Positions 46,533 to 53,980 of a stretch of DNA of 53,980 nt are shown here, in pieces (the first letter of the stretch is position 1; every line of letters starts with the position of its first letter). A program made the position numbers and the translations under genes. The DNA is from Parcubacteria group bacterium. GTDB lineage: Bacteria; Patescibacteriota; Minisyncoccia; Phycocordibacterales; JABMOB01. The DNA lies in the NCBI GenBank assembly GCA_013204345.1, contig JABMOB010000002.1, positions 1 to 53,980 of the forward strand. Direction: 5' to 3'. A model generated the notes under the pieces. That model did not search any database. It had not been told where the DNA came from and saw nothing but the letters and a program-made list of their open reading frames with translations.

Positions 46533-47372
46533 CTACTTCTTTCCAACCTTTCTTCTAGAAACAATAAGTTTGTTTGAATATTTTTTAGGTCGGCGAGACT
46601 TCTGACCTTTTCCAACAGGCTTACCCCAACGAGTCTTGGCGCGTCGCAAACCTCTTCCAGATCGTCCCTCACCTCCTCCATATGGGTGATCAACGGGGTT
46701 TTGGGCAGTACCACGAACAGTAGGGCGGATTCCGAGCCATCGACTTCTTCCAGCCTTACCAATATTCACAAGACGATTTTCTTCATTTGAAACTTCACCA
46801 ATAGACGCCCAAGCTTTTTCTGAAATTTTTCTTACCTCAGTTGAGGGTAGTTTGATATCTACATAACCAGCATCTTTTGCGACTACTTCGGCGTAATTTC
46901 CCGCAGAACGTCCAAGTTTTGCCCCTCCGTTTGGTTTTACCTCAACATTGTATATAAAAGTTCCTACTAAAATTTCTTTTAATTGCAATCGATTACCTGG
47001 TTTGATAGGAGCTTTTGCTGATGTTATGAGCACATCCCCAACCTTTACACTTTTTGGAAGAAGTATGTATCTTTTTTCGCCATCAGCGTAATTAACCAAA
47101 CTGATGAAACCTGATCTGTTTGGGTCATACTCAACAGTCTTCACAGTGTAAGGAATGTCTATTTTATCAAATCGAAAATCAACAGCTCTCCACATTCTTT
47201 TGTGACCACCCCCTTTGTGACGAGTCGTAATACGTCCAAAACTGTTTCTACCCACAGATCTCTTGAAACCACCGGTCAGAGATTTTTCTGGATTTTGTGA
47301 AGTAATAACGCCCCTATATGAAATAGTCGTAAGGTGCCTTCGTGATTTACTTGTTGGTTTATAGTGCTTCAT
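46533..47372 (-). CDS. rplB: 50S ribosomal protein uL2
   Basis: 279 residues. 'YKPTSKSRRHLTTISY', 'GGFKRSVGRNSFGRITTRHKGGGHKRMWRAVDF', 'GRSAGNYAEVVAKDAGYVDIKLPSTEVRKI' and 'VRGTAQNPVDHPYGGGEGRSGRG' (with the key His of the PTC-proximal loop) identify uL2. It starts 2 nt after the 3' hairpin of element D, without SD. The gap to rpsS (46398-46532) has an AAAAAGCGAGATTATCCTCGCTTTTT hairpin at about 46504-46530, on the minus strand a terminator-like structure inside the operon. Confidence 0.97.
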   Translation of the reverse strand: MKHYKPTSKSRRHLTTISYRGVITSQNPEKSLTGGFKRSVGRNSFGRITTRHKGGGHKRMWRAVDFRFDKIDIPYTVKTVEYDPNRSGFISLVNYADGEKRYILLPKSVKVGDVLITSAKAPIKPGNRLQLKEILVGTFIYNVEVKPNGGAKLGRSAGNYAEVVAKDAGYVDIKLPSTEVRKISEKAWASIGEVSNEENRLVNIGKAGRSRWLGIRPTVRGTAQNPVDHPYGGGEGRSGRGLRRAKTRWGKPVGKGQKSRRPKKYSNKLIVSRRKVGKK

Positions 47373-47374
47373 GG

Positions 47375-47586
47375 ATTTTCTTAACGAGCATAGCGAGTTT
47401 TAGAAAATAATGACCCTGTTAAATAACATTTGATTGTTATATGGGTAAAATATTCTATTATCCTCATACTCTGTGCGTGTTACATATTACTTATTTTTGG
47501 TTTTTTATCAAATGTTAGTTTTAAATTGCTATTTAAAACTATTTAACAGGGTGAGTAAAATATAATCACTCTGTTCCTTATTTTAC
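47375..47586 (-). repeat. Structured inter-gene element, copy D (long form), rplW-rplB gap
   Basis: 5' hairpin (minus strand) GTAAAATA/TATTTTAC (47586-47555) with loop AGGAACAGAGTGATTA. Core CCCTGTTAAAT/ATTTAACAGGG, hairpin 1 AGTTTTAAAT..ATTTAAAACT, hairpin 2 AACATTTGAT..ATCAAATGTT. 3' hairpin ATTTTCT/AGAAAAT with loop core ACTCGCTATGCTCGT. It overlaps the rplW stop codon and ends 2 nt before the rplB ATG. Confidence 0.9.
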
Positions 47587-47975
47587 ACCACCTCAATTTT
47601 ATCCTCTTTTTTCAAATAAACGTACGCTTTTTTTATACCTGACTTTGTACCACGCTTGCCTCTTACAAAAACACTCTTCTTGGGTGTATTTACAATATTT
47701 ACACGTACAGGAGTTACTTTATACATTTCGTGGACAGCTTGTGCAACAGATTTTTTATTTGCCTTTTTTGTAACCTCAAACACATGTACGTTTTCTGACT
47801 CAGATTTAAACGACGCTTTTTCAGTAATACGTGGACGAATAATAACAGTCTCTGTTCGACTTTTGACAGTAGCTGTAGATTCTACAACTGTAGGTTTTGA
47901 CGCCACAACAGCAACTTCTTTTACTTCTTTAACCACGTCAGCCTTTGTATTCTTTTTTCTTCCTAAAAGTGCCAT
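47583..47975 (-). CDS. rplW: 50S ribosomal protein uL23
   Basis: 130 residues; a variable tail of about 43 precedes the core 'VIIRPRITEKASFKSESENVHVFEVTKKANKKSVAQAVHEMYKVTPVRVNIVNTP', which is uL23. It docks trigger factor and SRP at the tunnel exit in other bacteria. Only 1 nt from rplD. Confidence 0.95.
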   Translation of the reverse strand: MALLGRKKNTKADVVKEVKEVAVVASKPTVVESTATVKSRTETVIIRPRITEKASFKSESENVHVFEVTKKANKKSVAQAVHEMYKVTPVRVNIVNTPKKSVFVRGKRGTKSGIKKAYVYLKKEDKIEVV

Positions 47976-47976
47976 G

Positions 47977-48759
47977 TTATTTTTGTTTGCTTTCTATAAA
48001 TTTTAAAGACTCTTTTGGTTCAGAAATAACAAGATATTTATACTTTAGAACTTTAATGGGATTTAGATTGCGAATTTCTTGAACTTCCATATTACCAAAA
48101 TTACTAAAACTTTTTTCAACCGCCATATCTTTTTTGGAGATAGTTATGAGAGTGGAGTTTGTTTTCTTGCCTACAATTCCACCAAAACCTTTTATTCCTT
48201 TTAGAAATGACAGAGTTTCTAGGGCTTCTTTTGTTTTTGGTTTAACAAAAGTTAGAGAGTCTATAAAAAGAATTTCCCCATCACGATATTTTTTAGAAAG
48301 AATCGTGAAAAGCGCCATGGCTTTCATTTTTTTGTTTACTTTTTTATCAAAATTTTTGTCGTTTCTTGGACCGTGAGTGACACCTCCTCCAACCCAAATA
48401 GGTGACCGCGTAGAGCCGTGACGAGCACGTCCCGTACCTTTTTGCTGCCATGGTTTCTTACCACCACCTCGCACATCCGCACGACTTTTTGTATGAGCGA
48501 TAGCGTTTCTTGCACTAGAGAGTAACGACTGCACAGTCTGATGAACAAGGTCAGCATTCCATCTCAAACCAAAAATGTCTTCTGGCAAAGTTATCTTTTC
48601 AACCTCCTTACCTTTTTGATCGTAAACAGTAGCTTCCATTGTGGTAGCCACCTTTTTTTCAACTTTTTCGCTTTTTGGAATTCCTTCAGATACAGGTGCT
48701 GCCTTTTTTGCTCGAGCAGAAGTTGTTGGAGTATTCTTTTTTACAGTAGTCTTTTCCAT
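47977..48759 (-). CDS. rplD: 50S ribosomal protein uL4
   Basis: 260 residues; the first 45 are a Lys/Ala/Thr tail. Then 'YDQKGKEVEKITLPEDIFG', 'HTKSRADVRGGGKKPWQQKGTGRARHGSTRSPIWVGGGVTHGP' (the tunnel loop) and 'LNPIKVLKYKYLVISEPKES' identify uL4. In other bacteria uL4 represses the S10 operon via its leader. Confidence 0.96.
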   Translation of the reverse strand: MEKTTVKKNTPTTSARAKKAAPVSEGIPKSEKVEKKVATTMEATVYDQKGKEVEKITLPEDIFGLRWNADLVHQTVQSLLSSARNAIAHTKSRADVRGGGKKPWQQKGTGRARHGSTRSPIWVGGGVTHGPRNDKNFDKKVNKKMKAMALFTILSKKYRDGEILFIDSLTFVKPKTKEALETLSFLKGIKGFGGIVGKKTNSTLITISKKDMAVEKSFSNFGNMEVQEIRNLNPIKVLKYKYLVISEPKESLKFIESKQK

Positions 48760-48768
48760 ATAATATTT

Positions 48769-49380
48769 TTAACCTTTGATTTCTACCAAAGTCCCCCTTC
48801 TCCCTGGAATTGCACCACTAATCAAAATTTTATTGTTTACAGCGTCTATCTGCAAAACCTTAAGATTCTTTACTGTGATATTATCGCTACCCATTCGGCC
48901 AGGCATACGCATTGCTTTTGGAACTTTGTTTCTAAGTCCTCCTCCGATAGATCCCGGCTCTCTTTCTGAATGTTTTTGACCATGACTTCTTGGGCCACCT
49001 TTGAAACCGTGTCTTTTAACAACACCTTGGAAACCTTTGCCTTTTGAAATAGCAGAAATAGACACAGTATCGCCTGTAGCAAAAACTGAGGATTCAATTT
49101 TATCACCAACATTTGAAATAACGTCTTCTTCTTTTAATCTGATTTCTTTAACCTTAGCGAAATTACCCAGAGTTTTGAAATGACCTTTTTGTGCTTTATT
49201 GATATTTTTTTCGTGACGTTCGCCAAAACCAACCTGCACAGCTTTGTAGCCATCTTTTTCCTTGTCTTTGACCTGAACAACCACAGCGGGAGTTATCTCT
49301 ATAACGGTTGCAGGAAAACTACGGCCTTCGTCATCAAAGACCTGTGACATACTCAATTTTTTACCAAAGATAAATTTCAT
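48769..49380 (-). CDS. rplC: 50S ribosomal protein uL3
   Basis: 203 residues. 'KKLSMSQVFDDEGRSFPATVIEI', 'GKGFQGVVKRHGFKGGPRSHGQKHSEREPGSIG' and 'GRMGSDNITVKNLKVLQID' are uL3. It begins 6 nt after the 3' hairpin of element E; no SD. Confidence 0.97.
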   Translation of the reverse strand: MKFIFGKKLSMSQVFDDEGRSFPATVIEITPAVVVQVKDKEKDGYKAVQVGFGERHEKNINKAQKGHFKTLGNFAKVKEIRLKEEDVISNVGDKIESSVFATGDTVSISAISKGKGFQGVVKRHGFKGGPRSHGQKHSEREPGSIGGGLRNKVPKAMRMPGRMGSDNITVKNLKVLQIDAVNNKILISGAIPGRRGTLVEIKG

Positions 49381-49386
49381 GTGATT

Positions 49387-49592
49387 GATTTTAAAGGAAT
49401 GTAATGACTATTAAAATCATCACCCTGTTAAATAACATTTGATTGTTACAACAGGAGTGCATTCCTCTTACATAACCGTAAGTCCTACATACTACTTATT
49501 TTTGATTTTTAATCAAATGTTGATTTTAAATTATTATTTAAAATCATTTAACAGGGTAACTAAAAACATAGTCGCTCCGCTCCTTGTTTTTG
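49387..49592 (-). repeat. Structured inter-gene element, copy E (long form), rpsJ-rplC gap
   Basis: 5' hairpin (minus strand) CAAAAACA/TGTTTTTAG (49592-49560) with loop AGGAGCGGAGCGACTA. Core CCCTGTTAAAT/ATTTAACAGGG, hairpin 1 GATTTTAAAT..ATTTAAAATC, hairpin 2 AACATTTGAT..ATCAAATGTT. 3' hairpin GATTTTAA/TTAAAATC with loop TAGTCATTACATTCCT, close to the reverse complement of the 5' loop. Hairpin 1 differs from copies A, C and D by paired changes. Confidence 0.9.
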
Positions 49593-49593
49593 C

Positions 49594-50001
49594 TTACATT
49601 ATCTTCACGTCTATATTTACCCCAGACGGTAAACTCAAATTTGTGAGTGATTCAATGATCTTTTGACTAGGGTTCAATATATCAATCAACCTCTTGTGGA
49701 TTCTCATCTCAAATTGTTCTCGCGCATTTTTGTAGACGAAAGCAGAGCGATTAACTGTATATTTTTTAATACTAGTAGGAAGAGGTATCGGACCAAGAAC
49801 CTTGGCATCATACCGAAGGGCTGTGTCGATTATTTGCTTCACAGATAAATCAAGTATTTTGTACTCATATGCCTGAACACGTATACGAAGTTTTGAAATA
49901 CCCTCCTCTTTTGAGACGGTTTTCACTTTTTTGACACGCGGCGCCTTTGCTCGTACTGAGCCTGTCGAAGTATCTTTTTTTGTTATAGTTTCTTCAGCCA
50001 T
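49594..50001 (-). CDS. rpsJ: 30S ribosomal protein uS10
   Basis: 135 residues; about 33 lead residues rich in Lys/Val/Thr precede 'KLRIRVQAYEYKILDLSVKQIIDTALRYDAKVLGPIPLPT', the uS10 core ('FEMRIHKRLIDILNPSQKIIESL' follows). In other bacteria it also acts as NusE in antitermination. It follows tuf through element F. Confidence 0.97.
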   Translation of the reverse strand: MAEETITKKDTSTGSVRAKAPRVKKVKTVSKEEGISKLRIRVQAYEYKILDLSVKQIIDTALRYDAKVLGPIPLPTSIKKYTVNRSAFVYKNAREQFEMRIHKRLIDILNPSQKIIESLTNLSLPSGVNIDVKIM

Positions 50002-50005
50002 GATT

Positions 50006-50134
50006 GATTTTAAAGGAATGTAATGACTATTAAAATCATCACCCTGTTAAATCCCGCCTCGCGGGATCATTTGCTGGTGCAAATGATATTTAACAGGGTA
50101 AGGAAATTATAGTCGCTACGCTCGTTAATTTTCC
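50006..50134 (-). repeat. Structured inter-gene element, copy F (short form), tuf-rpsJ gap
   Basis: 5' hairpin (minus strand) GGAAAATTA/TAATTTCC (50134-50102) with loop ACGAGCGTAGCGACTA. Core CCCTGTTAAAT/ATTTAACAGGG around ATCATTTG-caccag-CAAATGAT and CCCGC-gag-GCGGG. 3' hairpin GATTTTAA/TTAAAATC with loop TAGTCATTACATTCCT, identical to copy E. It starts at the base after the tuf stop and ends 4 nt before the rpsJ ATG. Confidence 0.9.
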
Positions 50135-51334
50135 TTACGCCGTAATTTTTGTAACAACTCCGGCACCGACAGTTTTACCTCCCTCTCGTATAGCAAATCG
50201 CATCTTTTCTTCCATAGCTACAGGAGCGACAAGCTTAACTTTGAATGTAATTGTGTCTCCAGGCATAACCATTTCAACTTTTTCAGGAAGAGTCACATCT
50301 CCAGTAACATCCGTTGTTCTAATATAGAACTGTGGTTTGTAACCAGTAAAGAATGGAGTGTGTCGTCCACCCTCTTCTTTCTTCAAAACGTAAACTTCTG
50401 CATCAAAGTCTGTGTGAGGAGTAACGGATCCTGGTTTTGCCAAAACCTGCCCTCGATGAATTTCTTCTTTTTTTGCACCTCGGAGCAAAATTCCGGCGTT
50501 ATCTCCAGCCATACCTTCTGACAAAGATTTGTTAAACATTTCAATACCTGTAACTGTAGTTTTTGTTGTGGGTTTGATACCAACAATCTCGATATCTTCA
50601 CCGACCTTAATTCGCCCTCTTTCAATTCTTCCTGTAACAACAGTTCCTCGTCCTTCAATAGAGAAAATGTCTTCAACCGGCATAAGAAATGGCTTATCTA
50701 GGTCTCTTTCTGGTATAGGAACATATGTGTCCAAAGCATCCACTAATTCAAGGATTTTCTTTGACCATTCGTCATCATTATCCTTAGATTCAAGAGCTTT
50801 CAGAGCTGAACCTCGAATAACAGGAGCTGTTTCACCTTCAAAACCTTGTTTAGTCAAAAGCTCTCGAACTTCTTCTTCAACCAAGTCAATAAGCTCCTTA
50901 TCAGGAACCATATCGCATTTGTTTAGGAAAACGAGTACTTTTGGCACACCAATCTGTCTAGCCAATAGAATATGCTCTCGAGTCTGTGGCATAACACCGT
51001 CAGTAGCGGCAACAACCAAGATTGCACCGTCCATTTGAGCAGCACCGGTGATCATGTTTTTAATATAGTCTGCGTGACCTGGGGCATCAATGTGCGCATA
51101 GTGACGAGCATCTGAAGAATACTCGTTGTGAGAAAGGGCAATGGTAATACCTCTTGCCTTCTCTTCTGGGGCTGAGTCAATCTGATCAACTCCTTTAATT
51201 TTTACATCCTTACCCGCTCTCTGCAATACACTCAAGATTGCGGCGGTTAAAGTAGTCTTACCATGGTCAACGTGGCCGATTGTACCGACGTTAACGTGTG
51301 GCTTTGACCTATCGAAAACTGTTGCTTCTGCCAT
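50135..51334 (-). CDS. tuf: Elongation factor Tu
   Basis: 399 residues. G1 'GHVDHGKT', switch I '[12 protein letters not shown]' (the common 'GITINTAHVEY' altered), G3 'DAPGHADY', G4 'NKCD' and domains 2-3 to '[17 protein letters not shown]'. It carries aminoacyl-tRNA to the ribosome. First gene of the run into rpsJ. A promoter about 165 nt upstream and a structured leader precede it. Confidence 0.98.
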   Translation of the reverse strand: MAEATVFDRSKPHVNVGTIGHVDHGKTTLTAAILSVLQRAGKDVKIKGVDQIDSAPEEKARGITIALSHNEYSSDARHYAHIDAPGHADYIKNMITGAAQMDGAILVVAATDGVMPQTREHILLARQIGVPKVLVFLNKCDMVPDKELIDLVEEEVRELLTKQGFEGETAPVIRGSALKALESKDNDDEWSKKILELVDALDTYVPIPERDLDKPFLMPVEDIFSIEGRGTVVTGRIERGRIKVGEDIEIVGIKPTTKTTVTGIEMFNKSLSEGMAGDNAGILLRGAKKEEIHRGQVLAKPGSVTPHTDFDAEVYVLKKEEGGRHTPFFTGYKPQFYIRTTDVTGDVTLPEKVEMVMPGDTITFKVKLVAPVAMEEKMRFAIREGGKTVGAGVVTKITA

Positions 51335-51490
51335 ATATTTTGTAACCTATCTAATGATGAGAGTTCAGCGCGCGAGAACTTTGTTGAACTCCAACAACCA
51401 GCTAGATTTTTAAAATTAAACTAATAAATAAAATTACCAATTATTTTTTCGTGCACAAACCAAAAACTAGGTAGGCACAAAAAGCAATAG
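51335..51490 (-). promoter_or_regulatory. tuf leader with competing hairpins
   Basis: About 155 nt of untranslated leader. On the minus strand AGTTCA..TGAACT (51390-51362) and TTGTTG..CAACAA (51397-51381) share bases and cannot both form fully, which would allow switch-like control. No U tract follows either, so translation or processing control is more likely than termination. Confidence 0.45.
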
Positions 51491-51495
51491 AGGCA

Positions 51496-51525
51496 ATGAT
51501 AGCAAAGATTGTATGGCTACGTCAA
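51496..51525 (-). promoter_or_regulatory. tuf-S10 operon promoter
   Basis: On the minus strand TTGACG (51525-51520), 18 nt, TATCAT (51501-51496). Confidence 0.7.
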
Positions 51526-51608
51526 GCGCCTAAGTATATTGCAAAAAACCTTTGGCTAATTTATTATTTCATCAGAATGGAGTACAAATTTTTACAAAGG
51601 GCCTTAGG

Positions 51609-51890
51609 ATGATAGAACCCACCGGCAAGACAAACATTCCTCTGGTAATTCAAATACGTTCTCAAAACACATTGCGAAATCCTCACGATTTGATACAGGC
51701 AGCATCCAAACATATGACCGAAGCGAAGAAAAATCAGCAGTCATGTCATTTAGGTTTTGGAACAGCGACAGCAAAAGCCTTCAATCAGTTTGTGGGGGTG
51801 TTGATAGAACAAGACTGGGAAGTAAAACCGGGAAAACAACATCGGGAAATAATCTTGACCCCACCGGCAAATACGATTCGTTTATCGTGA
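51609..51890 (+). CDS. Unknown small protein, 93 residues
   Basis: Start at ATG 51609, which has AAAGGGCCTTAGG before it; the ORF track begins 57 nt earlier without support. 'NIPLVIQIRSQNTLRNPHDLIQAASKHM' and 'FNQFVGVLIEQDWEVKPGKQHREIILTPP' suggest an alpha/beta fold. No family recognised. A single gene with its own terminator, in the GC-richer SD-led style. Confidence 0.65.
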   Translation: MIEPTGKTNIPLVIQIRSQNTLRNPHDLIQAASKHMTEAKKNQQSCHLGFGTATAKAFNQFVGVLIEQDWEVKPGKQHREIILTPPANTIRLS

Positions 51891-51921
51891 CAAGAGCAAT
51901 AGAGTGACACTTGAAAGCAAA

Positions 51922-51955
51922 ACCCCAACCGACAATATCGGCTGGGGAATTTTTT
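51922..51955 (+). terminator. Terminator after the 93-residue gene
   Basis: AACCCCAACCGA-caata-TCGGCTGGGGAATTTTTT. Confidence 0.85.
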
Positions 51956-51995
51956 ATCCAATCTAAATCATCTCTTGAAACAAGGTGAAAAACCA

Positions 51996-52514
51996 TTAAA
52001 AAAGTGCTACCATAGCTACCGTCCAGATAATAGTTATAACTGTAAAAATCATTGCGTGACGTAGAGCTTTGTATTTTGCATCGGCAACACAAGCTAGGTT
52101 ATGAGAATTACCGTGTGTTTCACGAATAAATTCTTGCGGAGAAAGCTCACTTGCCTGTTCTACATATTCTTCATGAGAAAAAGTTGCAATGTCTTTGAAA
52201 AATAAAAGATTTTTCTTTTTTGACAAGGAAGTTCTTGGATATACTACTCTAATTATGAATTTTAAAGTAATAACTATCATGATCAAAGAAAAGGCAAATA
52301 GAAAAACCCACAAAGAATGACCGACTCCTATAGTAGACTTCAAGGTGTTCAATCTAGACAACAATGCCCCCGTGACAATACCCAATACACCAAGAACGCC
52401 AACAGCTTTTGTATCGGCTTGTTTTATCTGATCTGCAATGTTTGTAGAAATAAATTTGGCGAAATCAAAAAGCGTACGCATGTCCTTTATATCTTTTTCG
52501 TTTAAATTATTCAT
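51996..52514 (-). CDS. PycTM-like (DUF5706) membrane protein
   Basis: 172 residues. 'ISTNIADQIKQADTKAVGVLGVLGIVTGALLSRL' gives an amphipathic helix with the 'AD.KA' feature leading into TM1. 'LWVFLFAFSLIMIVITLKFIIRVVYPRT' is TM2; after a 60-residue loop, 'VADAKYKALRHAMIFTVITIIWTVAMVAL' is the last TM. This layout matches the Pycsar effector TM domain. In defence loci it opens membranes on cyclic nucleotide binding, but no cyclase lies beside it here, so an immune role is only a possibility. Confidence 0.65.
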   Translation of the reverse strand: MNNLNEKDIKDMRTLFDFAKFISTNIADQIKQADTKAVGVLGVLGIVTGALLSRLNTLKSTIGVGHSLWVFLFAFSLIMIVITLKFIIRVVYPRTSLSKKKNLLFFKDIATFSHEEYVEQASELSPQEFIRETHGNSHNLACVADAKYKALRHAMIFTVITIIWTVAMVALF

Positions 52515-52633
52515 AACAAAAGTATAACAGAGAAAAAATATCTATGCCTGCTTTAATGTGTATAGAACAATCCGAAGCAAGGTTTGAGTTTCTATCCAAG
52601 ATTTTGTTTTAGATGAAAGTAAGAATGACTTAC

Positions 52634-53980
52634 TTACCCATCTACTAAACCTATTTTCTCCAATCGGGCTTGTATTCCGCCTCTTTTCCTACCAAATGTT
52701 TCCATTAATTTGGAGATCGTCACATTTTTATTAAAAAGTTCCTTTAGTTTTTTATCCTCTTCCGGTGACCACCTGCGATATGCGTTAGGATGTTTCTCTC
52801 TTATTTTTTCAAAACCATTTTTAAGAGAAATCTTCGTCATTTTACTCACCTTTTTTCTTGAAGTAATCTTACCGCCAAAAGCAGTGATAAAATTACTATG
52901 CATCTTTTCAAGTTTTTCTATGGGTATATCCAAAAAAGCTTTCTCTGCTTCAAGTGATGCACTTCGAAAGGCTTCGTCTTTTGCAATAATATCTGGATGA
53001 ACCTTAAAGGCCATCGCATTCCATCCCAATATATATAGCCCGGACAACCTACGTACGCGAGAAAGAGCTACGTATCCCTGTCCGTACTCAAAAACCTGAC
53101 TCAAATCCATCACAGCAGCATCCATACTCATACCTTGGCTTTTGTGCACAGTAATGGCCCAAGCAAGACGAAGCGGCACTTGGGTGATACGTGCGCGGAT
53201 TTTACCATTCTCCTCCACACTCCATTCCATCGGCTCCACAATAATCCTCTTACCATCTCTCGTTTCAACAATTGGATAACCATTTAGCCCTCCAAAGCCG
53301 GTTACAATCCCCAAAGTACCATTTACAAAACCTTCTTTTGGATTATTTTTTGTAAACATTATCTCTGCACCCTTTTTCAATGCAAGAGTTTCGGGCGAAA
53401 GACAACCTTTCTTGAGCACTGCAACAAGAGCGGGAGGACCATCAGAAATTACAGCGAAGGATTGCTTTGTCCCTTTTATTTTTTCTAATCTTTCTTGATT
53501 TACCATATCAACATCCATATTATGAGAAAAAAGTTTGGGAATATTTGTCGGCAGAGAATTGCTAGAGACTTTTCTTTTGGAAATAGAAACTAAATGTTCC
53601 TCATCAAAAGTATCACTTCGTATTGCCGATAAAATTTTTAGAAAGGCGCTATCGTCTTGACGATACTGCTCACTCAAATAACATACCACTGGATTTGCTT
53701 CTAACCACGCAGGTGAGCCATAGGCAAAATCGGCATGGTCCAACTCTATAAGCGCAATTTGTGGATCTTCATCAGTGTTTTTCTTGACTATCGGTGGTAA
53801 TTGAAAAAAATCTCCGACAAAAATTACTTGCAAACCACCAAAAGGTTCTCTGTTCTGTTTCACTTCTTTACATATAGCATCCACCATCGTAAGCATATTT
53901 GGAAGAAGCATAGATATCTCATCTATAATCAAAACTTTTGCTCTACGAATACGTTTTGCCACATATTCATTACTTGAGAT
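52634..53980 (-). CDS. Pif1/RecD-like helicase, N-terminus cut by window edge
   Basis: About 448 residues are visible; the frame stays open to the window end, so GTG 53962 is not the real start and the Walker A lies outside. Walker B 'VLIIDEISML', motif III 'VIFVGDFFQLPPI', then 'YLSEQYRQ', 'LRLAWAITVHKSQGMSMDAAVMDL' and 'GYVALSRVRRLSGLYI' are Pif1 superfamily 1B motifs. A C-terminal part 'YRRWSPEEDKKLKELFNKNVTISKLMETFGRKRGGIQARLEKIGL' looks like a Myb/HTH-type DNA-binding add-on. It would unwind DNA, including G-quadruplex or R-loop structures. Confidence 0.9.
   Translation of the reverse strand: MSSNEYVAKRIRRAKVLIIDEISMLLPNMLTMVDAICKEVKQNREPFGGLQVIFVGDFFQLPPIVKKNTDEDPQIALIELDHADFAYGSPAWLEANPVVCYLSEQYRQDDSAFLKILSAIRSDTFDEEHLVSISKRKVSSNSLPTNIPKLFSHNMDVDMVNQERLEKIKGTKQSFAVISDGPPALVAVLKKGCLSPETLALKKGAEIMFTKNNPKEGFVNGTLGIVTGFGGLNGYPIVETRDGKRIIVEPMEWSVEENGKIRARITQVPLRLAWAITVHKSQGMSMDAAVMDLSQVFEYGQGYVALSRVRRLSGLYILGWNAMAFKVHPDIIAKDEAFRSASLEAEKAFLDIPIEKLEKMHSNFITAFGGKITSRKKVSKMTKISLKNGFEKIREKHPNAYRRWSPEEDKKLKELFNKNVTISKLMETFGRKRGGIQARLEKIGLVDG

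Noticed and set aside
46475-46762. 95-residue ORF overlapping rplB
   Set aside because: Same-strand shadow frame of rplB, beginning inside the gene.
5884-50134. The six elements as tRNA genes or tRNA-like cloverleafs
   Set aside because: No T-loop, D-loop or CCA features; the core has two inner arms, not three, and the arms have different lengths.
5884-50134. The six elements as group I/II introns or transposons
   Set aside because: They are 130-217 nt, lie outside genes, encode nothing, and no transposase or target duplication is visible. A non-autonomous palindrome family remains possible.
51609-52514. Complete Pycsar or CBASS operon
   Set aside because: The 93-residue neighbour shows no cyclase motifs and is on the opposite strand; no cyclase is in the window.
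1-53980. UGA-to-glycine recoding (genetic code 25)
   Set aside because: infC, the 3659 gene and others end at TGA at the expected family length, and no in-frame TGA interrupts a conserved gene.

Overview
The window looks like a chromosomal piece of a Candidate Phyla Radiation bacterium (Patescibacteria, Parcubacteria-like). It is AT-rich. uS5 is followed directly by uL15 with no uL30, a known CPR trait. Genes are compact, many lack a Shine-Dalgarno (SD) sequence, and UGA works as a stop (for example infC), so the UGA-recoding CPR lineages are unlikely. The lineage is inferred from gene order and protein content; no 16S gene is present.

Layout. 1-3.5 kb: the N-terminal half of ftsH (minus), a P-loop kinase and histidine-phosphatase pair, then ssrA (tmRNA) with smpB. 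3.6-6.7 kb: a deoxyribosyltransferase-like gene, a phospholipase D/cardiolipin-synthase-like gene, and infC-rpmI-rplT. 6.7-9.1 kb: a beta-CASP RNase, a small membrane protein, and a promoter-to-terminator non-coding RNA with 6S-like architecture. 9.1-15.6 kb (minus): ndk, then the second half of the spc operon (S14-S8-L6-L18-S5-L15-SecY-Adk-Map) with its own strong promoter. 15.6-42.3 kb: a 27-kb accessory block inserted exactly where rplE and rpsN normally touch. It carries a second structured intergenic region, a GNAT, an M28 peptidase, an unknown operon, a methyltransferase, a histidine kinase, agmatinase, AdoMet decarboxylase, an ATP-grasp enzyme, an LD-carboxypeptidase, a PIG-L/GT2/GT2 glycan operon, many small nucleotide/phosphate enzymes, an ABC exporter and a divergent sigma factor, plus pseudogene scraps. 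42.4-51.5 kb (minus): tuf-rpsJ and the S10/first spc half down to rplE. 51.6-54 kb: a small unknown gene, a PycTM-like membrane protein and a truncated Pif1-like helicase.

The most striking signal is a six-copy family of structured elements (5884-6100, 14778-14924, 43331-43543, 47375-47586, 49387-49592, 50006-50134). Each fills, or nearly fills, the gap between the stop codon of one translation gene and the start codon of the next, always in the sense of transcription. Each has a core closed by CCCTGTTAAAT/ATTTAACAGGG around two hairpins. That core is bracketed by two more hairpins whose stems differ from copy to copy yet stay paired, while their loops are conserved and largely complementary to each other. 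I know of no described family matching this. A second, simpler filler is a degenerate 9-nt repeat (ACTTTAYRG) in other ribosomal gaps, which is also read as KSV repeats at the end of rplV.

Two gene styles coexist. Many AT-rich genes have a -10 box only 6-9 nt before ATG, implying leaderless mRNAs. A smaller set of GC-richer orphan genes each has a strong SD, and most have their own terminator, suggesting later acquisition. All calls come from reading the sequence; no database search or folding program was run.
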